From Aeromicrobium marinum DSM 15272 (GTDB taxonomy: Bacteria; Actinomycetota; Actinomycetes; Propionibacteriales; Nocardioidaceae): DNA of 64,000 bases. Of this stretch, positions 23,718-35,981 are shown piece after piece. The stretch lies in NCBI RefSeq assembly GCF_000160775.2, contig NZ_CM001024.1, positions 1,042,113 to 1,106,112 of the forward strand, given 5' to 3'. Under the pieces are notes generated by a model that saw only the letters and a program-made list of their open reading frames with translations, did no database searches and was not told the DNA's origin. How positions within the stretch are numbered: the first letter of the stretch is position 1; every line of letters starts with the position of its first letter. The translations under genes were made by a program, and so were the position numbers.

Positions 23718-24186
23718 GGTGCTCGACCCGGACGCCCGGGGGAGAGCTCGTCAGGACGGCCAGGGTCGCGACCGTGCCCGGAGGGGCCGTCAGCCCCACC
23801 ACCTGGCAGCCGGCGACGAGTGCTCGCAGGCCCGGTCCGTCGGGACGGGTGGCGAAGCCGGTCCCGTGAGCCTTCAGGACGGCCTCGGCGACCGTCCAGG
23901 GCACGCCCTCGAACGCGACCGCGGTGTCGGTCTCGACGTCGATCCCGACGGGGCCGAGGTCCGTGACGGCGACCAGGACCAGCCCCCCGTGGCGTGACAC
24001 CGACACCCACGGCGCGGGTCGGCTCCGCACCGCGGCGACCGGGGCGCCGTGGCGGCTCGAGCCGCACCGCGGGCACAGTCGGCCGACCGTCACCGTGCCC
24101 TCGTCCGTCCCGCACCACGCCGCCACTGCCCGCGGCAGGGGATCGGGCCCGCGGGCACTGCACCAGGTCACCGCCACCGTCCCCAT
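23635..24186 (-). CDS. Sfp-type 4'-phosphopantetheinyl transferase
   Basis: Attaches phosphopantetheine from CoA to carrier-domain serines. The short (183-residue) protein has an N-terminal CPRCG...HGAP segment (38-48), VSVSRHGGLVLVAV, the magnesium motif GIDVE (81-85) and W97TVAE101AVLK105 (family form W-x-x-K-E-x-x-x-K; here alanine precedes the glutamate). It is convergent with the M1 gene and overlaps its end by 83 bases; its last 27 codons lie inside that gene. The ATG at 24186 is 27 bases from the divergent mpg start. It most likely activates the neighbouring NRPS carrier. Confidence 0.85.
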   Translation of the reverse strand: MGTVAVTWCSARGPDPLPRAVAAWCGTDEGTVTVGRLCPRCGSSRHGAPVAAVRSRPAPWVSVSRHGGLVLVAVTDLGPVGIDVETDTAVAFEGVPWTVAEAVLKAHGTGFATRPDGPGLRALVAGCQVVGLTAPPGTVATLAVLTSSPPGVRVEHLNRAGAAGSGRSTTAPSTPPPEHRSGR

Positions 24187-24201
24187 GGAGCCATCGTGAC
24201 G

Positions 24202-24207
24202 TACGGT
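24202..24207 (+). promoter_or_regulatory. -10 element TACGGT, leaderless promoter of mpg
   Basis: TACGGT followed by six bases and a GTG at 24214 fits a leaderless start and decides between the two in-frame GTGs (24196 and 24214). Confidence 0.5.
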
Positions 24208-24213
24208 CGGACG

Positions 24214-24789
24214 GTGGAGGAGCCGGCCGTCGTGGAGCGTGCGCGAGGTCTGCTCGGCCGAGCCTTCTCGGCGCACGGTGTCACGGTGGTGATCACGGAG
24301 GTCGAGGCCTACGGCGGCATCGACGACCCGGCGTCGCACGCGTTCACCCGCACCCCTCGCTCCGAGATCATGTACGGCCCGCCCTGGCGCCTCTACGTCT
24401 ACCGCTCGTACGGGCTGCACCACTGCGCGAACATCGTCACCGGACCGACAGACCGCGCGGCGGCGGTGCTCCTGCGGGCCGGTCGGGTCGTCGCCGGACA
24501 CGCCCTCGCCGAGCAGCGGCGCGGCGACGTGGGGCCGGCGCGTCTGGCCCGAGGACCCGGCAACCTGGCCGCGGCGCTCGGGATCACTCTGGAGGACCGC
24601 GGTGCCGACGTGCGGACCGGGGCCGTGCGGCTGGGTCCACCGGTCGGCCCGCCGCCGATCTCCAGCGGTCCTCGCGTCGGGGTGTCCCGCGCGGCCGACC
24701 TGCCGTGGCGGTTCTGGGTCACCGGCGACCCGACCGTGTCGGCCTACCGGCGCTCCCCACGGGCGTCGTCCGGGACCTCGGGCACCTGA
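24214..24789 (+). CDS. mpg: 3-methyladenine DNA glycosylase (AAG/MPG family)
   Basis: Removes alkylated and deaminated purines in base excision repair. The 191-residue protein has the AAG core: ITEVEAYGGIDDPASHAFTRTPR with the catalytic glutamate, MYGPPWRLYVYRSYGLHHCANIV, and RLARGPGNLAAALGI. The start is taken at GTG 24214 because of the -10 element just upstream; GTG 24196 is possible. Its position just before tyrS matches mycobacteria. The end overlaps the small opposite-strand ORF by 46 bases. Confidence 0.9.
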   Translation: MEEPAVVERARGLLGRAFSAHGVTVVITEVEAYGGIDDPASHAFTRTPRSEIMYGPPWRLYVYRSYGLHHCANIVTGPTDRAAAVLLRAGRVVAGHALAEQRRGDVGPARLARGPGNLAAALGITLEDRGADVRTGAVRLGPPVGPPPISSGPRVGVSRAADLPWRFWVTGDPTVSAYRRSPRASSGTSGT

Positions 24790-24854
24790 CACACCCCGTC
24801 GACGCACGTGGTGCCGTCGTCCTGCCCGACCTGCTCCCAGGGCGGCCGGCTCAT
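24744..24854 (-). CDS. Small CxxxxC protein coupled to the DsbA-like gene (36 residues)
   Basis: The ATG (24852-24854) overlaps the stop of the DsbA-like gene in an ATGA. The 36-residue product starts MSRPPWEQVGQDDG and contains TCVDGVCQVPEVPDD, i.e. two cysteines in a CVDGVC loop followed by an acidic-proline stretch. No signal peptide or membrane segment is visible. The coupling suggests it works with the thiol oxidoreductase, as a substrate or as a small thiol or metal carrier; this is inference. Coding is not proven. Confidence 0.45.
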   Translation of the reverse strand: MSRPPWEQVGQDDGTTCVDGVCQVPEVPDDARGERR

Positions 24855-25498
24855 GCGGGGACCTCGTCACGGGCGCGCTGCAGGACAGCGAGGAAGGTCT
24901 CGGGCGACTGCGCGCCCGAGACGGCGAACCGGCCGTCGACGACGTGGAACGGCACCCCGGAGATGCCGTACTCGTGGGCCTGCTCGATGTCGGCGGTCAC
25001 GTCGGCCGCGTGCCGTCCCGAGGTGAGCGCCGCGACGACGTCGTCGCGGTCCAGACCCACCTCGGCGGCCAGGTCGGCCAGGTCGTCGATCCGGCCGACG
25101 TGGCGGCCCTCCTCGAAGTAGGCGGCCAGCAGGCGTTCCTTCATGGCGACCTGGAGCCCTGCGCGACTGGCGAGGTGGAGCAGCTCGTGGGCCCGGCGGG
25201 TATTCGTGTGCCGCACGGTGTCGAAGTCGAACGCCAGGCCCTCGTCGGCGGCGACCCGCGTCATGTCGGCGAGCATCGAACGCACCTGCTCGGGCGGCAT
25301 GCGCTTGTGCCGCACGAGGAAGTCCACCGAGCTGCCGTCGAAGTCGACGGGCGTCTCGGGGGACAGCTCGAAGCTGCGGTACTCGACCTCCACCTGACCG
25401 TCGAACCGTGCCACGGCCGCCTCGAACCGGCGTTTGCCCACGAAGCACCAGGGGCACGCGACGTCGGACCAGACCTGAACTCGCACGGGGGTGTCCAC
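24851..25498 (-). CDS. DsbA-family (FrnE-like) thiol oxidoreductase
   Basis: A protein of about 215 residues with a thioredoxin-fold start (VRVQVWSDVACPWCFVGKRRFEAAVA) holding the CPWC active site (15-18), a helical insertion, and the cis-proline region GISGVPFHVVDGRFAVSGAQSP near the C-terminus. No signal peptide, so it acts in the cytoplasm like FrnE/2-hydroxychromene-isomerase-type proteins. GTG 25498 is chosen because it gives the usual N-terminus; an ATG at 25546 would add 16 atypical residues. It is divergent from tyrS. Confidence 0.85.
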   Translation of the reverse strand: MDTPVRVQVWSDVACPWCFVGKRRFEAAVARFDGQVEVEYRSFELSPETPVDFDGSSVDFLVRHKRMPPEQVRSMLADMTRVAADEGLAFDFDTVRHTNTRRAHELLHLASRAGLQVAMKERLLAAYFEEGRHVGRIDDLADLAAEVGLDRDDVVAALTSGRHAADVTADIEQAHEYGISGVPFHVVDGRFAVSGAQSPETFLAVLQRARDEVPA

Positions 25499-25584
25499 GT
25501 CGTCCCCAACCACGCCGTGTCCGGGGCTATTCCGGTGGTGCGACACAATGACGGCGACCCGAACGACGACTGGCTGGAGACCTC

Positions 25585-26841
25585 GTGACCCACGTACTGG
25601 ACGACCTCGTGGCGCGCGGGCTCGTGGCGCACTCGACCGACATCGAGGCGCTCCGGGAGGCGCTGTCGGCGGGCCCGGTCACGTACTACGTGGGCTTCGA
25701 CCCCACGGCGCCCAGCCTGCACGTCGGGAACCTGCTGCAGATCCTCACGGCTCGCCGGCTGCAGCTGGCCGGTCACCGTCCGTTGATCCTCGTCGGGGGC
25801 TCCACCGGGTTGATCGGAGACCCCAAGGAGTCGGGCGAGCGGTCGATGAACAGTCGTGAGACCGTCGCCGACTGGGTCGACCGGATCCGCGCGCAGGTCA
25901 CGCGGTTCGTCGACTTCGACGGCGACAACGCCGCGACGGTCGTCAACAACCTGGACTGGACCGGCCAGCTGAACACGATCGACTTCCTTCGCGACATCGG
26001 CAAGCACTTCCCGGTCAACCGCATGCTGGCCCGCGACGTCGTCAGCAGCCGGCTGGAGTCGGGCATCAGCTACACCGAGTTCAGCTACGTCCTGCTGCAG
26101 TCGTTGGACTACCTCGAGCTGCACCGACGCCACGGGTGCGTGCTGCAGACCGGCGGCAGCGACCAGTGGGGCAACCTGACAGCCGGCGTCGAGCTGGTCC
26201 GCCGGGCGGACGGGGACCGGGTGCACGCCTTCGCGACCCCCCTCATCACCAAGGCGGACGGGACCAAGTTCGGCAAGACAGAGTCGGGCACGATCTGGCT
26301 CGACCCCGACCTCATGAGTCCCTACGCCTTCCACCAGACGTGGATCCAGGCGGAGGACTCCAAGGTGGGGGAGTACCTCGCCCAGTTCACCTTCCTCGAG
26401 CTGTCGGAGATCGACGCGTTGATGGCCGAGCACGCCGAGGCGCCCGGCCGCCGGGTGCCACAGCGCCGGCTCGCCCGCGAGCTGACCACGATCGTCCACG
26501 GGGCGGCCGAGGCCGAGGCTGCCGAGCACGCGGCCTCGGCGTTGTTCGGCAAGGGCGAGCTGTCGGACCTCCCCGAGGCCACCCTCGCCGCCGCGCTCAC
26601 CGAGGCGGGAGTGGCGACCGTGCCGGCCGACGCGTCGGTCACCGACGCCCTGGTCGCCTGCGGTCTGGTCGACAGCCGATCGGCGGCCCGCCGGACCGTG
26701 CTGGAAGGTGGCGCCTACATGAACAACCAGCGGGTGGACGATCCGGACGCACCGGTGGCCGACGCGCCGCGACTCGCCGGCGGATGGACGGTGTTGAGGC
26801 GCGGAAAGCGTGCGGTTGCAGGCGTCAAGCTCGCCCCGTGA
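25585..26841 (+). CDS. tyrS: Tyrosyl-tRNA synthetase
   Basis: A 418-residue class I synthetase. It has the HIGH-type motif PSLHVGNL (43-50), the TyrRS stretch GGSDQWGNLTAGVEL, the KMSKS-type motif KFGKT (228-232) and a C-terminal S4 RNA-binding domain (SRSAARRTVLEGGAYMNNQRV). The GTG start has GGAGA upstream (25575-25579). No T-box leader is visible. It is followed by the rRNA operon with no terminator in between. Confidence 0.96.
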   Translation: MTHVLDDLVARGLVAHSTDIEALREALSAGPVTYYVGFDPTAPSLHVGNLLQILTARRLQLAGHRPLILVGGSTGLIGDPKESGERSMNSRETVADWVDRIRAQVTRFVDFDGDNAATVVNNLDWTGQLNTIDFLRDIGKHFPVNRMLARDVVSSRLESGISYTEFSYVLLQSLDYLELHRRHGCVLQTGGSDQWGNLTAGVELVRRADGDRVHAFATPLITKADGTKFGKTESGTIWLDPDLMSPYAFHQTWIQAEDSKVGEYLAQFTFLELSEIDALMAEHAEAPGRRVPQRRLARELTTIVHGAAEAEAAEHAASALFGKGELSDLPEATLAAALTEAGVATVPADASVTDALVACGLVDSRSAARRTVLEGGAYMNNQRVDDPDAPVADAPRLAGGWTVLRRGKRAVAGVKLAP

Positions 26842-26871
26842 TGCTTGTGGCGCGCGTCACACGGCGTCGAT

Positions 26872-26900
26872 TTGACCTGACTGGAACGTCTGCGTAATGT
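26872..26900 (+). promoter_or_regulatory. rrn promoter P1
   Basis: TTGACC (26872-26877), a 17-base spacer and TAATGT (26895-26900): a near-consensus sigma-70 promoter upstream of the rRNA leader. Confidence 0.8.
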
Positions 26901-27051
26901 TCTTCTTGTTGCTCAGCACGACGGAGCGCAAGGCCAGCAGGCCGGGCGCTCGGAGCGAGTAGCCACTCCAACCGAAACGGCCAACGCCAGGATCTCAGAT
27001 CCGGAAACTGGTCGCTGACAACGGCGAGTGACATGGAAGCCCCACCCGGGT

Positions 27052-27080
27052 TTGACCCTGGTAGGCGCGCCGTGTAAGTT
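27052..27080 (+). promoter_or_regulatory. rrn promoter P2
   Basis: TTGACC (27052-27057), a 17-base spacer and TAAGTT (27075-27080). Same -35 and spacing as P1, so the operon has tandem promoters 180 bases apart. Confidence 0.8.
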
Positions 27081-27139
27081 AGACGAGTTGCCCCGCAGCG
27101 CAAGCCGGAAACGGCCCAGGCGCGGTGAGCGTCTGATCC

Positions 27140-27160
27140 TTGAGAACTCAACAGTGTGCC
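27140..27160 (+). promoter_or_regulatory. boxA-like antitermination motif in the rrn leader
   Basis: TTGAGAACTCAACAGTGTGC matches the TTGAGAACTCAA-type boxA element of actinobacterial rRNA leaders (known in mycobacteria). A related copy, TTGAGAACTTCACAGTGG, lies at 29141-29158 before 23S. Confidence 0.65.
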
Positions 27161-27317
27161 AAAAGTCGACGAGATTAATTAGTAGTACCCCGTCGAGACC
27201 CGTCAGTGAGCTTCGGCTCGCTGATCTCGATGGAATCAATTCCGACAATTTATTTGTCAGCAAATAGTTTGTCAGGTTGAACTGATGTTGCAGTAAGCCG
27301 GCGCAAGTCGGTGCACT

Positions 27318-32283
<4,966 letters not shown>

Positions 32284-32296
32284 TACAAAGTATGAC

Positions 32297-32310
32297 CGCG
32301 TCCACTGTGA
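32297..32310 (+). other. pre-23S processing stem, right arm
   Basis: CGCGTCCACTGTGA pairs base for base with 29150-29163 on the other side of 23S. It is followed by a GGTTCCCGA/TCGGGAACC hairpin (about 32311-32335) in the 23S-5S spacer. Confidence 0.8.
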
Positions 32311-32389
32311 GGTTCCCGAGATATGATCGGGAACCGTTGCCCTCCGGCTCCTCGTGAGCCGGTGAGGCTACGATTGATATCTCCATAGA

Positions 32390-32506
32390 GTTTCGGCGAC
32401 CATGGCGAAAGGGAAACACCCGGTTACATTCCGAACCCGGAAGTTAAGCCTTTCAGCGCCGATGGTACTGCATGGGAGACTGTGTGGGAGAGTAGGACGT
32501 CGCCGG
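32390..32506 (+). rRNA. rrf: 5S ribosomal RNA
   Basis: About 117 bases starting GTTTCGGCGACCATGGCG and ending GGACGTCGCCGGAC, with the invariant CATTCCGAACCCGGAAGTTAAG and GCGCCGATGGTACTGC stretches. The ends pair (CGGCGAC with GTCGCCG). Confidence 0.95.
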
Positions 32507-32518
32507 ACAATCATTAGC

Positions 32519-32548
32519 GCGAGGCCGCTCCTTCGGGAGCGGCCTCGC
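32519..32548 (+). terminator. rRNA operon terminator
   Basis: A perfect 13-bp GC-rich stem (GCGAGGCCGCTCC / GGAGCGGCCTCGC) with a UUCG tetraloop, followed by TGCATTTC, 12 bases after 5S. It ends 40 bases before the TPR gene start. Confidence 0.85.
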
Positions 32549-32588
32549 TGCATTTCACCCCTGGGTGGGTGTGGGAAGGACGAGCTCG

Positions 32589-33485
32589 ATGAGTGAATCT
32601 CGAGGACCCCGGCGCGAGGGCAACCGTCCCGCGTCCGGTGGCGGACGGCCGTCGTCCTCCGGTCGCGGACGGCCTGCCGGTGACCGCCGGGGCAAGCCCG
32701 ATGGTGATCGCCGGGGCAAGCCCGATGGTGATCGCCGGGGCAAGCCCGATGGTGATCGTCGAGGACGGCCGCCGCGCCGCGACGCGCGCAGTGAGCCCGA
32801 GCGCACGGCCGAGCAGAAGGTCTACGACGGCCCGCCCATCCCGGACGACGTCAGTGCCAGCGATCTGGACAAGCACGCCCGGCAGGCCTTGCAGGGTCTG
32901 CCCGAGAAGCTGGTCGACAAGGTGGCCAGACATCTGGTGATGGCCGGCCTGTTGATGGCCGAGGATCCCGAGACGGCGCACCTGCACGCCCTCGCCGCAC
33001 GGGCGCGTGCCAACCGCAACGGCATGATCCGCGAAGCCTGCGGCGAGACCGCCTATGCAGCCGGCAAGTTCGGCGACGCACTGGCGGAGTTCCGTGCTGC
33101 CCGCCGGATGAACGGTCAGCAGTACTACGCACCGATGATGGCTGACTGTGAGCGGGCCCTCAAGCGGCCCGAGAAGGCCATCGCCTACGACACTCCCGCC
33201 ATCCGGTCCGCACTGGACGATGCCGGCCAGGTCGAGCTCAGCATCGTCGTGGCCGGCGCGCGGCGCGATCTCGGTCAGGTGGAGGCCGCCCTGCGGTTGC
33301 TGGAGACCGAGCCGCTGCACACCAAGTCCCGCGCGGACTGGGTGGCTCGGCTGAGGTACGCGTACGCGGACACCCTGCTCGCCGCGGGGCGGCGCGAGGA
33401 CGCGGTCACCTGGTTCCACCGGACGGTGGCCGTTGACGGCAACGCCCTGACCGACGCACAGGAACGGCTCGACGAGCTGGAATGA
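32589..33485 (+). CDS. TPR-repeat protein with an Arg/Gly/Pro-rich repetitive N-terminus
   Basis: A 298-residue protein. Residues 1-65 are low-complexity and basic, with the octapeptide GDRRGKPD three times in a row (plus a degenerate fourth), looking like a disordered RNA- or anion-binding tail. Residues about 85-298 are helical and TPR-like (ACGETAYAAGKFGDALAEFRAARR; RLRYAYADTLLAAGRREDAVTWFHRTVAVD). Such proteins sit near tlyA/nadK in related genomes. The function is unknown. The ATG follows the rrn terminator, so it needs its own promoter or read-through. Confidence 0.8.
   Translation: MSESRGPRREGNRPASGGGRPSSSGRGRPAGDRRGKPDGDRRGKPDGDRRGKPDGDRRGRPPRRDARSEPERTAEQKVYDGPPIPDDVSASDLDKHARQALQGLPEKLVDKVARHLVMAGLLMAEDPETAHLHALAARARANRNGMIREACGETAYAAGKFGDALAEFRAARRMNGQQYYAPMMADCERALKRPEKAIAYDTPAIRSALDDAGQVELSIVVAGARRDLGQVEAALRLLETEPLHTKSRADWVARLRYAYADTLLAAGRREDAVTWFHRTVAVDGNALTDAQERLDELE
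32679..32750 (+). repeat. Three tandem 24-bp repeats inside the TPR gene
   Basis: Units at 32679-32702, 32703-32726 and 32727-32750 differ only at one base and each encodes GDRRGKPD. A partial fourth unit follows. The near identity suggests recent expansion by slippage; copy number is expected to vary between strains. Confidence 0.9.
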
Positions 33486-33567
33486 GCCCGCGTCCACAGC
33501 GGCCGGGGGGTCCACAGGGACCGCCCGCGCCCTGGTGACGGCTGCTGGACTTCGGGACGGTGGTGGC

Positions 33568-33894
33568 ATGACCGAACCCGTGAACCTCGTCCGTCTGACC
33601 GGTCGGGTGTCGTCGGCACCTGAGACACGCCGCCTGCCCAGCGGTGACGAGGTGGTGTCGTTCCGACTCGTCGTGCAACGCAGCCCCGCCATGAGGCGCC
33701 GCTCCAAGCAGCTGGTCGACACGATCGACTGCACCGCGTGGACCGCCGCTGCGCGGCGCCTGGTGGCACGCCTGGATCCGGGGGTCGAGGTGGAGGTCGA
33801 GGGGGAGCTGCACCGGCGGTTCTTCCGCGCGGGGAGTGGCTCCGCCAGTCGTGTCGACGTGGACGTGCGACGGTGCAGGCGAGTGTCCGGGTAG
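33568..33894 (+). CDS. Single-stranded DNA-binding (SSB-like) OB-fold protein
   Basis: A 108-residue short SSB relative: NLVRLTGRVSSAPETRRLPSGDEVVSFRLVV matches the SSB N-terminus and VDTIDCTAWTAAARRLVARL the middle strands. It lacks the acidic C-terminal tail of the housekeeping SSB, ending RRCRRVSG, so it is likely a paralogue with a special role (for example competence or repair). It lies between the TPR gene and the HAD gene. Confidence 0.82.
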   Translation: MTEPVNLVRLTGRVSSAPETRRLPSGDEVVSFRLVVQRSPAMRRRSKQLVDTIDCTAWTAAARRLVARLDPGVEVEVEGELHRRFFRAGSGSASRVDVDVRRCRRVSG

Positions 33895-33897
33895 CCT
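33892..33897 (+). promoter_or_regulatory. -10 element TAGCCT, leaderless promoter of the HAD gene
   Basis: TAGCCT overlaps the SSB-like stop codon (TAG) and lies seven bases before the GTG at 33905, as expected for a leaderless transcript. Confidence 0.5.
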
Positions 33898-33904
33898 CGG
33901 CCCG

Positions 33905-34921
33905 GTGACGACAGCAGTGTGGCCGGCGGCCACCCGGGAGCCGCTGGTGGCCGGGTTCGACCTGGTCATGCTCGATCTCGACGGAGTGGTCTATGTCGGA
34001 CCCGATGCCGTACCGGGCGCGGCCGATGCCATCGCCCGGGTGCGGACGGCCGGTGTGCCCGTCGCCTACGTGACGAACAACGCGTCTCGGACGGCCCTCG
34101 AGGTCGCGAAGCACCTGACCGAGCTCGGCATGCCGGGGGTCAGCGAGGTCGACGTGGTCACGGCGGCCCAGGCGGTGGCACGGCTGGTGGCCGAGGCGGT
34201 GCCGGCCGGAGCGACGGTCCTGGTGGTCGGCGGCCGAGGCCTCCACGAACCCTTGGCGGGCCACGGTCTGCGGTGTGTCGACGCCTTCGACGACCAGGTG
34301 GCGGCGGTCGTCCAGGGCTACCACCCGGACGTCGGGTGGCGGGACCTCGCCGAGGCGTCGTACGCCGTGCAGGCGGGTGTGCCGTGGTTCGCGAGCAACC
34401 TGGACCTCACGGTGCCGACGCCCCGGGGGATCGCGCCGGGCAACGGTGCGCTCGTGCAGGTCGTCAGGGCCGCCACGGGCGCGGAACCTGTGGTCGCCGG
34501 GAAGCCGGAGCGAGCCCTCTTCGACGAGACGACCGGCCGGCTCGGGTCCGAGCGACCGTTGATGGTGGGCGACCGGCCCGACACCGACATCGACGGGGCC
34601 ATCGGCCGAGACATCGCCAGCCTGCTCGTGCTCACGGGGGTCGCGACGCTCCGGGACGCAGCCGCCCTTCCGTCGGGGCACCGCCCGACCTTCGTGGCGC
34701 CCGACCTGGGTGGTCTGCACGCGCCGCACCCCCCGGTCACGGTGGAAGCCGGCTCGGCACGGTGCGGCCGCGCCGAGGCGACGCTCGACCGCGGCACCGT
34801 CGTGCTGACCGCGGGCGAGACGGGCACGGTGGAGGCTGTCCGCGCCGTGCTGGGGCTCGCCTGGTCCACGGCCGACCGCACCGGCCGGGCGCCCGCCCTC
34901 GATGGGACACTGGACGGATGA
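33905..34921 (+). CDS. HAD-IIA family phosphatase (NagD/PGP-like)
   Basis: A 338-residue haloacid-dehalogenase hydrolase. Motif I is LDLDGVVY with nucleophile Asp24 and acid Asp26, motif II is VTNNASRT, and the C-terminal lysine/aspartates lie in GKPERALF and LMVGDRPDTDIDGAIG. The C2a cap fits sugar-phosphate or nucleotide phosphatases such as NagD. A C-terminal extension of about 75 residues follows the HAD core. The GTG start is supported by the leaderless -10; the stop overlaps the next gene (ATGA). Confidence 0.87.
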   Translation: MTTAVWPAATREPLVAGFDLVMLDLDGVVYVGPDAVPGAADAIARVRTAGVPVAYVTNNASRTALEVAKHLTELGMPGVSEVDVVTAAQAVARLVAEAVPAGATVLVVGGRGLHEPLAGHGLRCVDAFDDQVAAVVQGYHPDVGWRDLAEASYAVQAGVPWFASNLDLTVPTPRGIAPGNGALVQVVRAATGAEPVVAGKPERALFDETTGRLGSERPLMVGDRPDTDIDGAIGRDIASLLVLTGVATLRDAAALPSGHRPTFVAPDLGGLHAPHPPVTVEAGSARCGRAEATLDRGTVVLTAGETGTVEAVRAVLGLAWSTADRTGRAPALDGTLDG

Positions 34922-35169
34922 ACATGGGGCCGATGAACACGGGGCCGACGGACATGGGGCCGATGACGGACGTGGGGGCGGAGCCGGAGCCGGACGTCTC
35001 GCGCCCCGCTCTCCCTCCCACCGGGCACCCCGAGGTCGACGAGGCGCTCGACGGGCTGCGTGACCTCGACACGGTCGAGGTCACCGAGCACGCGGCACGC
35101 TTCGACCGGGTGCACGGGATCCTCCGGGACATCCTCTCCACGGCCGGTCGCGAGGACCGGGAGCCATGA
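34918..35169 (+). CDS. Small acidic protein upstream of tlyA (83 residues)
   Basis: Starts in the ATGA overlap with the HAD gene. The N-terminus is repetitive (MNMGPMNTGPTDMGPM), with several in-frame ATGs, so the true start could be internal (for example MTDVGAEPE). The rest (HPEVDEALDGLRDLDTVEVTEHAARFDRVHGILRDIL) is a predicted helical hairpin seen in small actinobacterial proteins before tlyA. No function is known. Its stop overlaps tlyA (ATGA). Confidence 0.7.
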   Translation: MNMGPMNTGPTDMGPMTDVGAEPEPDVSRPALPPTGHPEVDEALDGLRDLDTVEVTEHAARFDRVHGILRDILSTAGREDREP

Positions 35170-35981
35170 CCCGGCGTGTCCGCCTCGACGCGGAGCTGGT
35201 CCGGCGCGGGCTGGCCCGGTCCCGCGAGCACGCCTCCTCGCTGATCTCGGCCGGCGCCGTGTCGGTCGCCGGCGCCACCGCGACGAAGCCGGCGACGCAG
35301 GTGGCCACCGACGCCGCGGTGCTCGTGCGCGAGTCCGAGGGTCCGACCTACGCCTCACGGGGCGCCCACAAGCTGCTCGGCGCGCTCGAGGTCTTCGAGC
35401 CGCTCGGACTGGACGTACGGGACCGCCGAGCCCTCGACGCAGGCGCGTCGACCGGCGGATTCACCGACGTGCTCCTGCGGCGGGGGGTCCGCGAGGTCTG
35501 TGCCGTCGACGTGGGGTACGGACAGCTGGTGTGGTCGCTGCAGTCCGACGACCGGGTGCGGGTGCACGACCGCACCAACATCCGGAGCGTCACTGCCTCG
35601 GACATCGGGGGACCAGTCGACCTGGTGGTGTCGGACCTGTCCTTCATCTCGCTGACGGTCGTGATGCCCGCGCTGACGGCGTTGTGCGAGCCGGGCGGCG
35701 ACATCGTGCTGATGGTGAAGCCGCAGTTCGAGGTCGGACGGGATCGGCTGGGACGCGGGGGTGTCGTCCGTGACCCGGCGCTCCACGCCGAGAGCGTGCA
35801 CCGCGTCGCCCTGGCCGCCCGGTCGCAGGGGTGGGGCACCCGGGCCCTGGCTCCCAGTCCGTTGCCGGGTCCGGCCGGCAACGTCGAGTACTTCTGCTGG
35901 TTGCGCACCGATGCCCCGGCGCCCGACGAGGCGGCGGCCGTCGCCGTGGTCGAGGCCGGCCCGCTGGAGGTGACCCCATGA
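35166..35981 (+). CDS. tlyA: TlyA-type 16S/23S rRNA 2'-O-methyltransferase
   Basis: A 271-residue protein with an N-terminal S4 RNA-binding domain (RRGLARSREHASSLISAGAVSVAG) and an FtsJ-like AdoMet domain (ALDAGASTGGFTDVLLRRG, VVSDLSFISLTVVMPAL, MVKPQFEVGRD). TlyA methylates cytidines in 16S and 23S helices and its loss gives capreomycin resistance in mycobacteria. It overlaps both neighbours by four bases. Confidence 0.94.
   Translation: MTRRVRLDAELVRRGLARSREHASSLISAGAVSVAGATATKPATQVATDAAVLVRESEGPTYASRGAHKLLGALEVFEPLGLDVRDRRALDAGASTGGFTDVLLRRGVREVCAVDVGYGQLVWSLQSDDRVRVHDRTNIRSVTASDIGGPVDLVVSDLSFISLTVVMPALTALCEPGGDIVLMVKPQFEVGRDRLGRGGVVRDPALHAESVHRVALAARSQGWGTRALAPSPLPGPAGNVEYFCWLRTDAPAPDEAAAVAVVEAGPLEVTP

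Larger units (their letters stand above)
26842..27317 (+). other. rRNA operon promoter and leader region (no gene)
   Basis: The 476 bases between tyrS and 16S hold two promoters (26872-26900, 27052-27080), a boxA-like motif (27140-27160), a UUCG hairpin (CAGTGAGC/GCTCGCTG, about 27206-27225) and an AT-rich stretch with GACAA/TTGTC just before 16S. The sequence near 27296-27317 partly pairs with that after 16S (28840-28865), as a pre-16S processing stem would. I see no protein gene here. Confidence 0.75.

Noticed and set aside
32679..32750. Tandem repeats as a CRISPR array
   Set aside because: Units are contiguous without spacers and encode an in-frame octapeptide.
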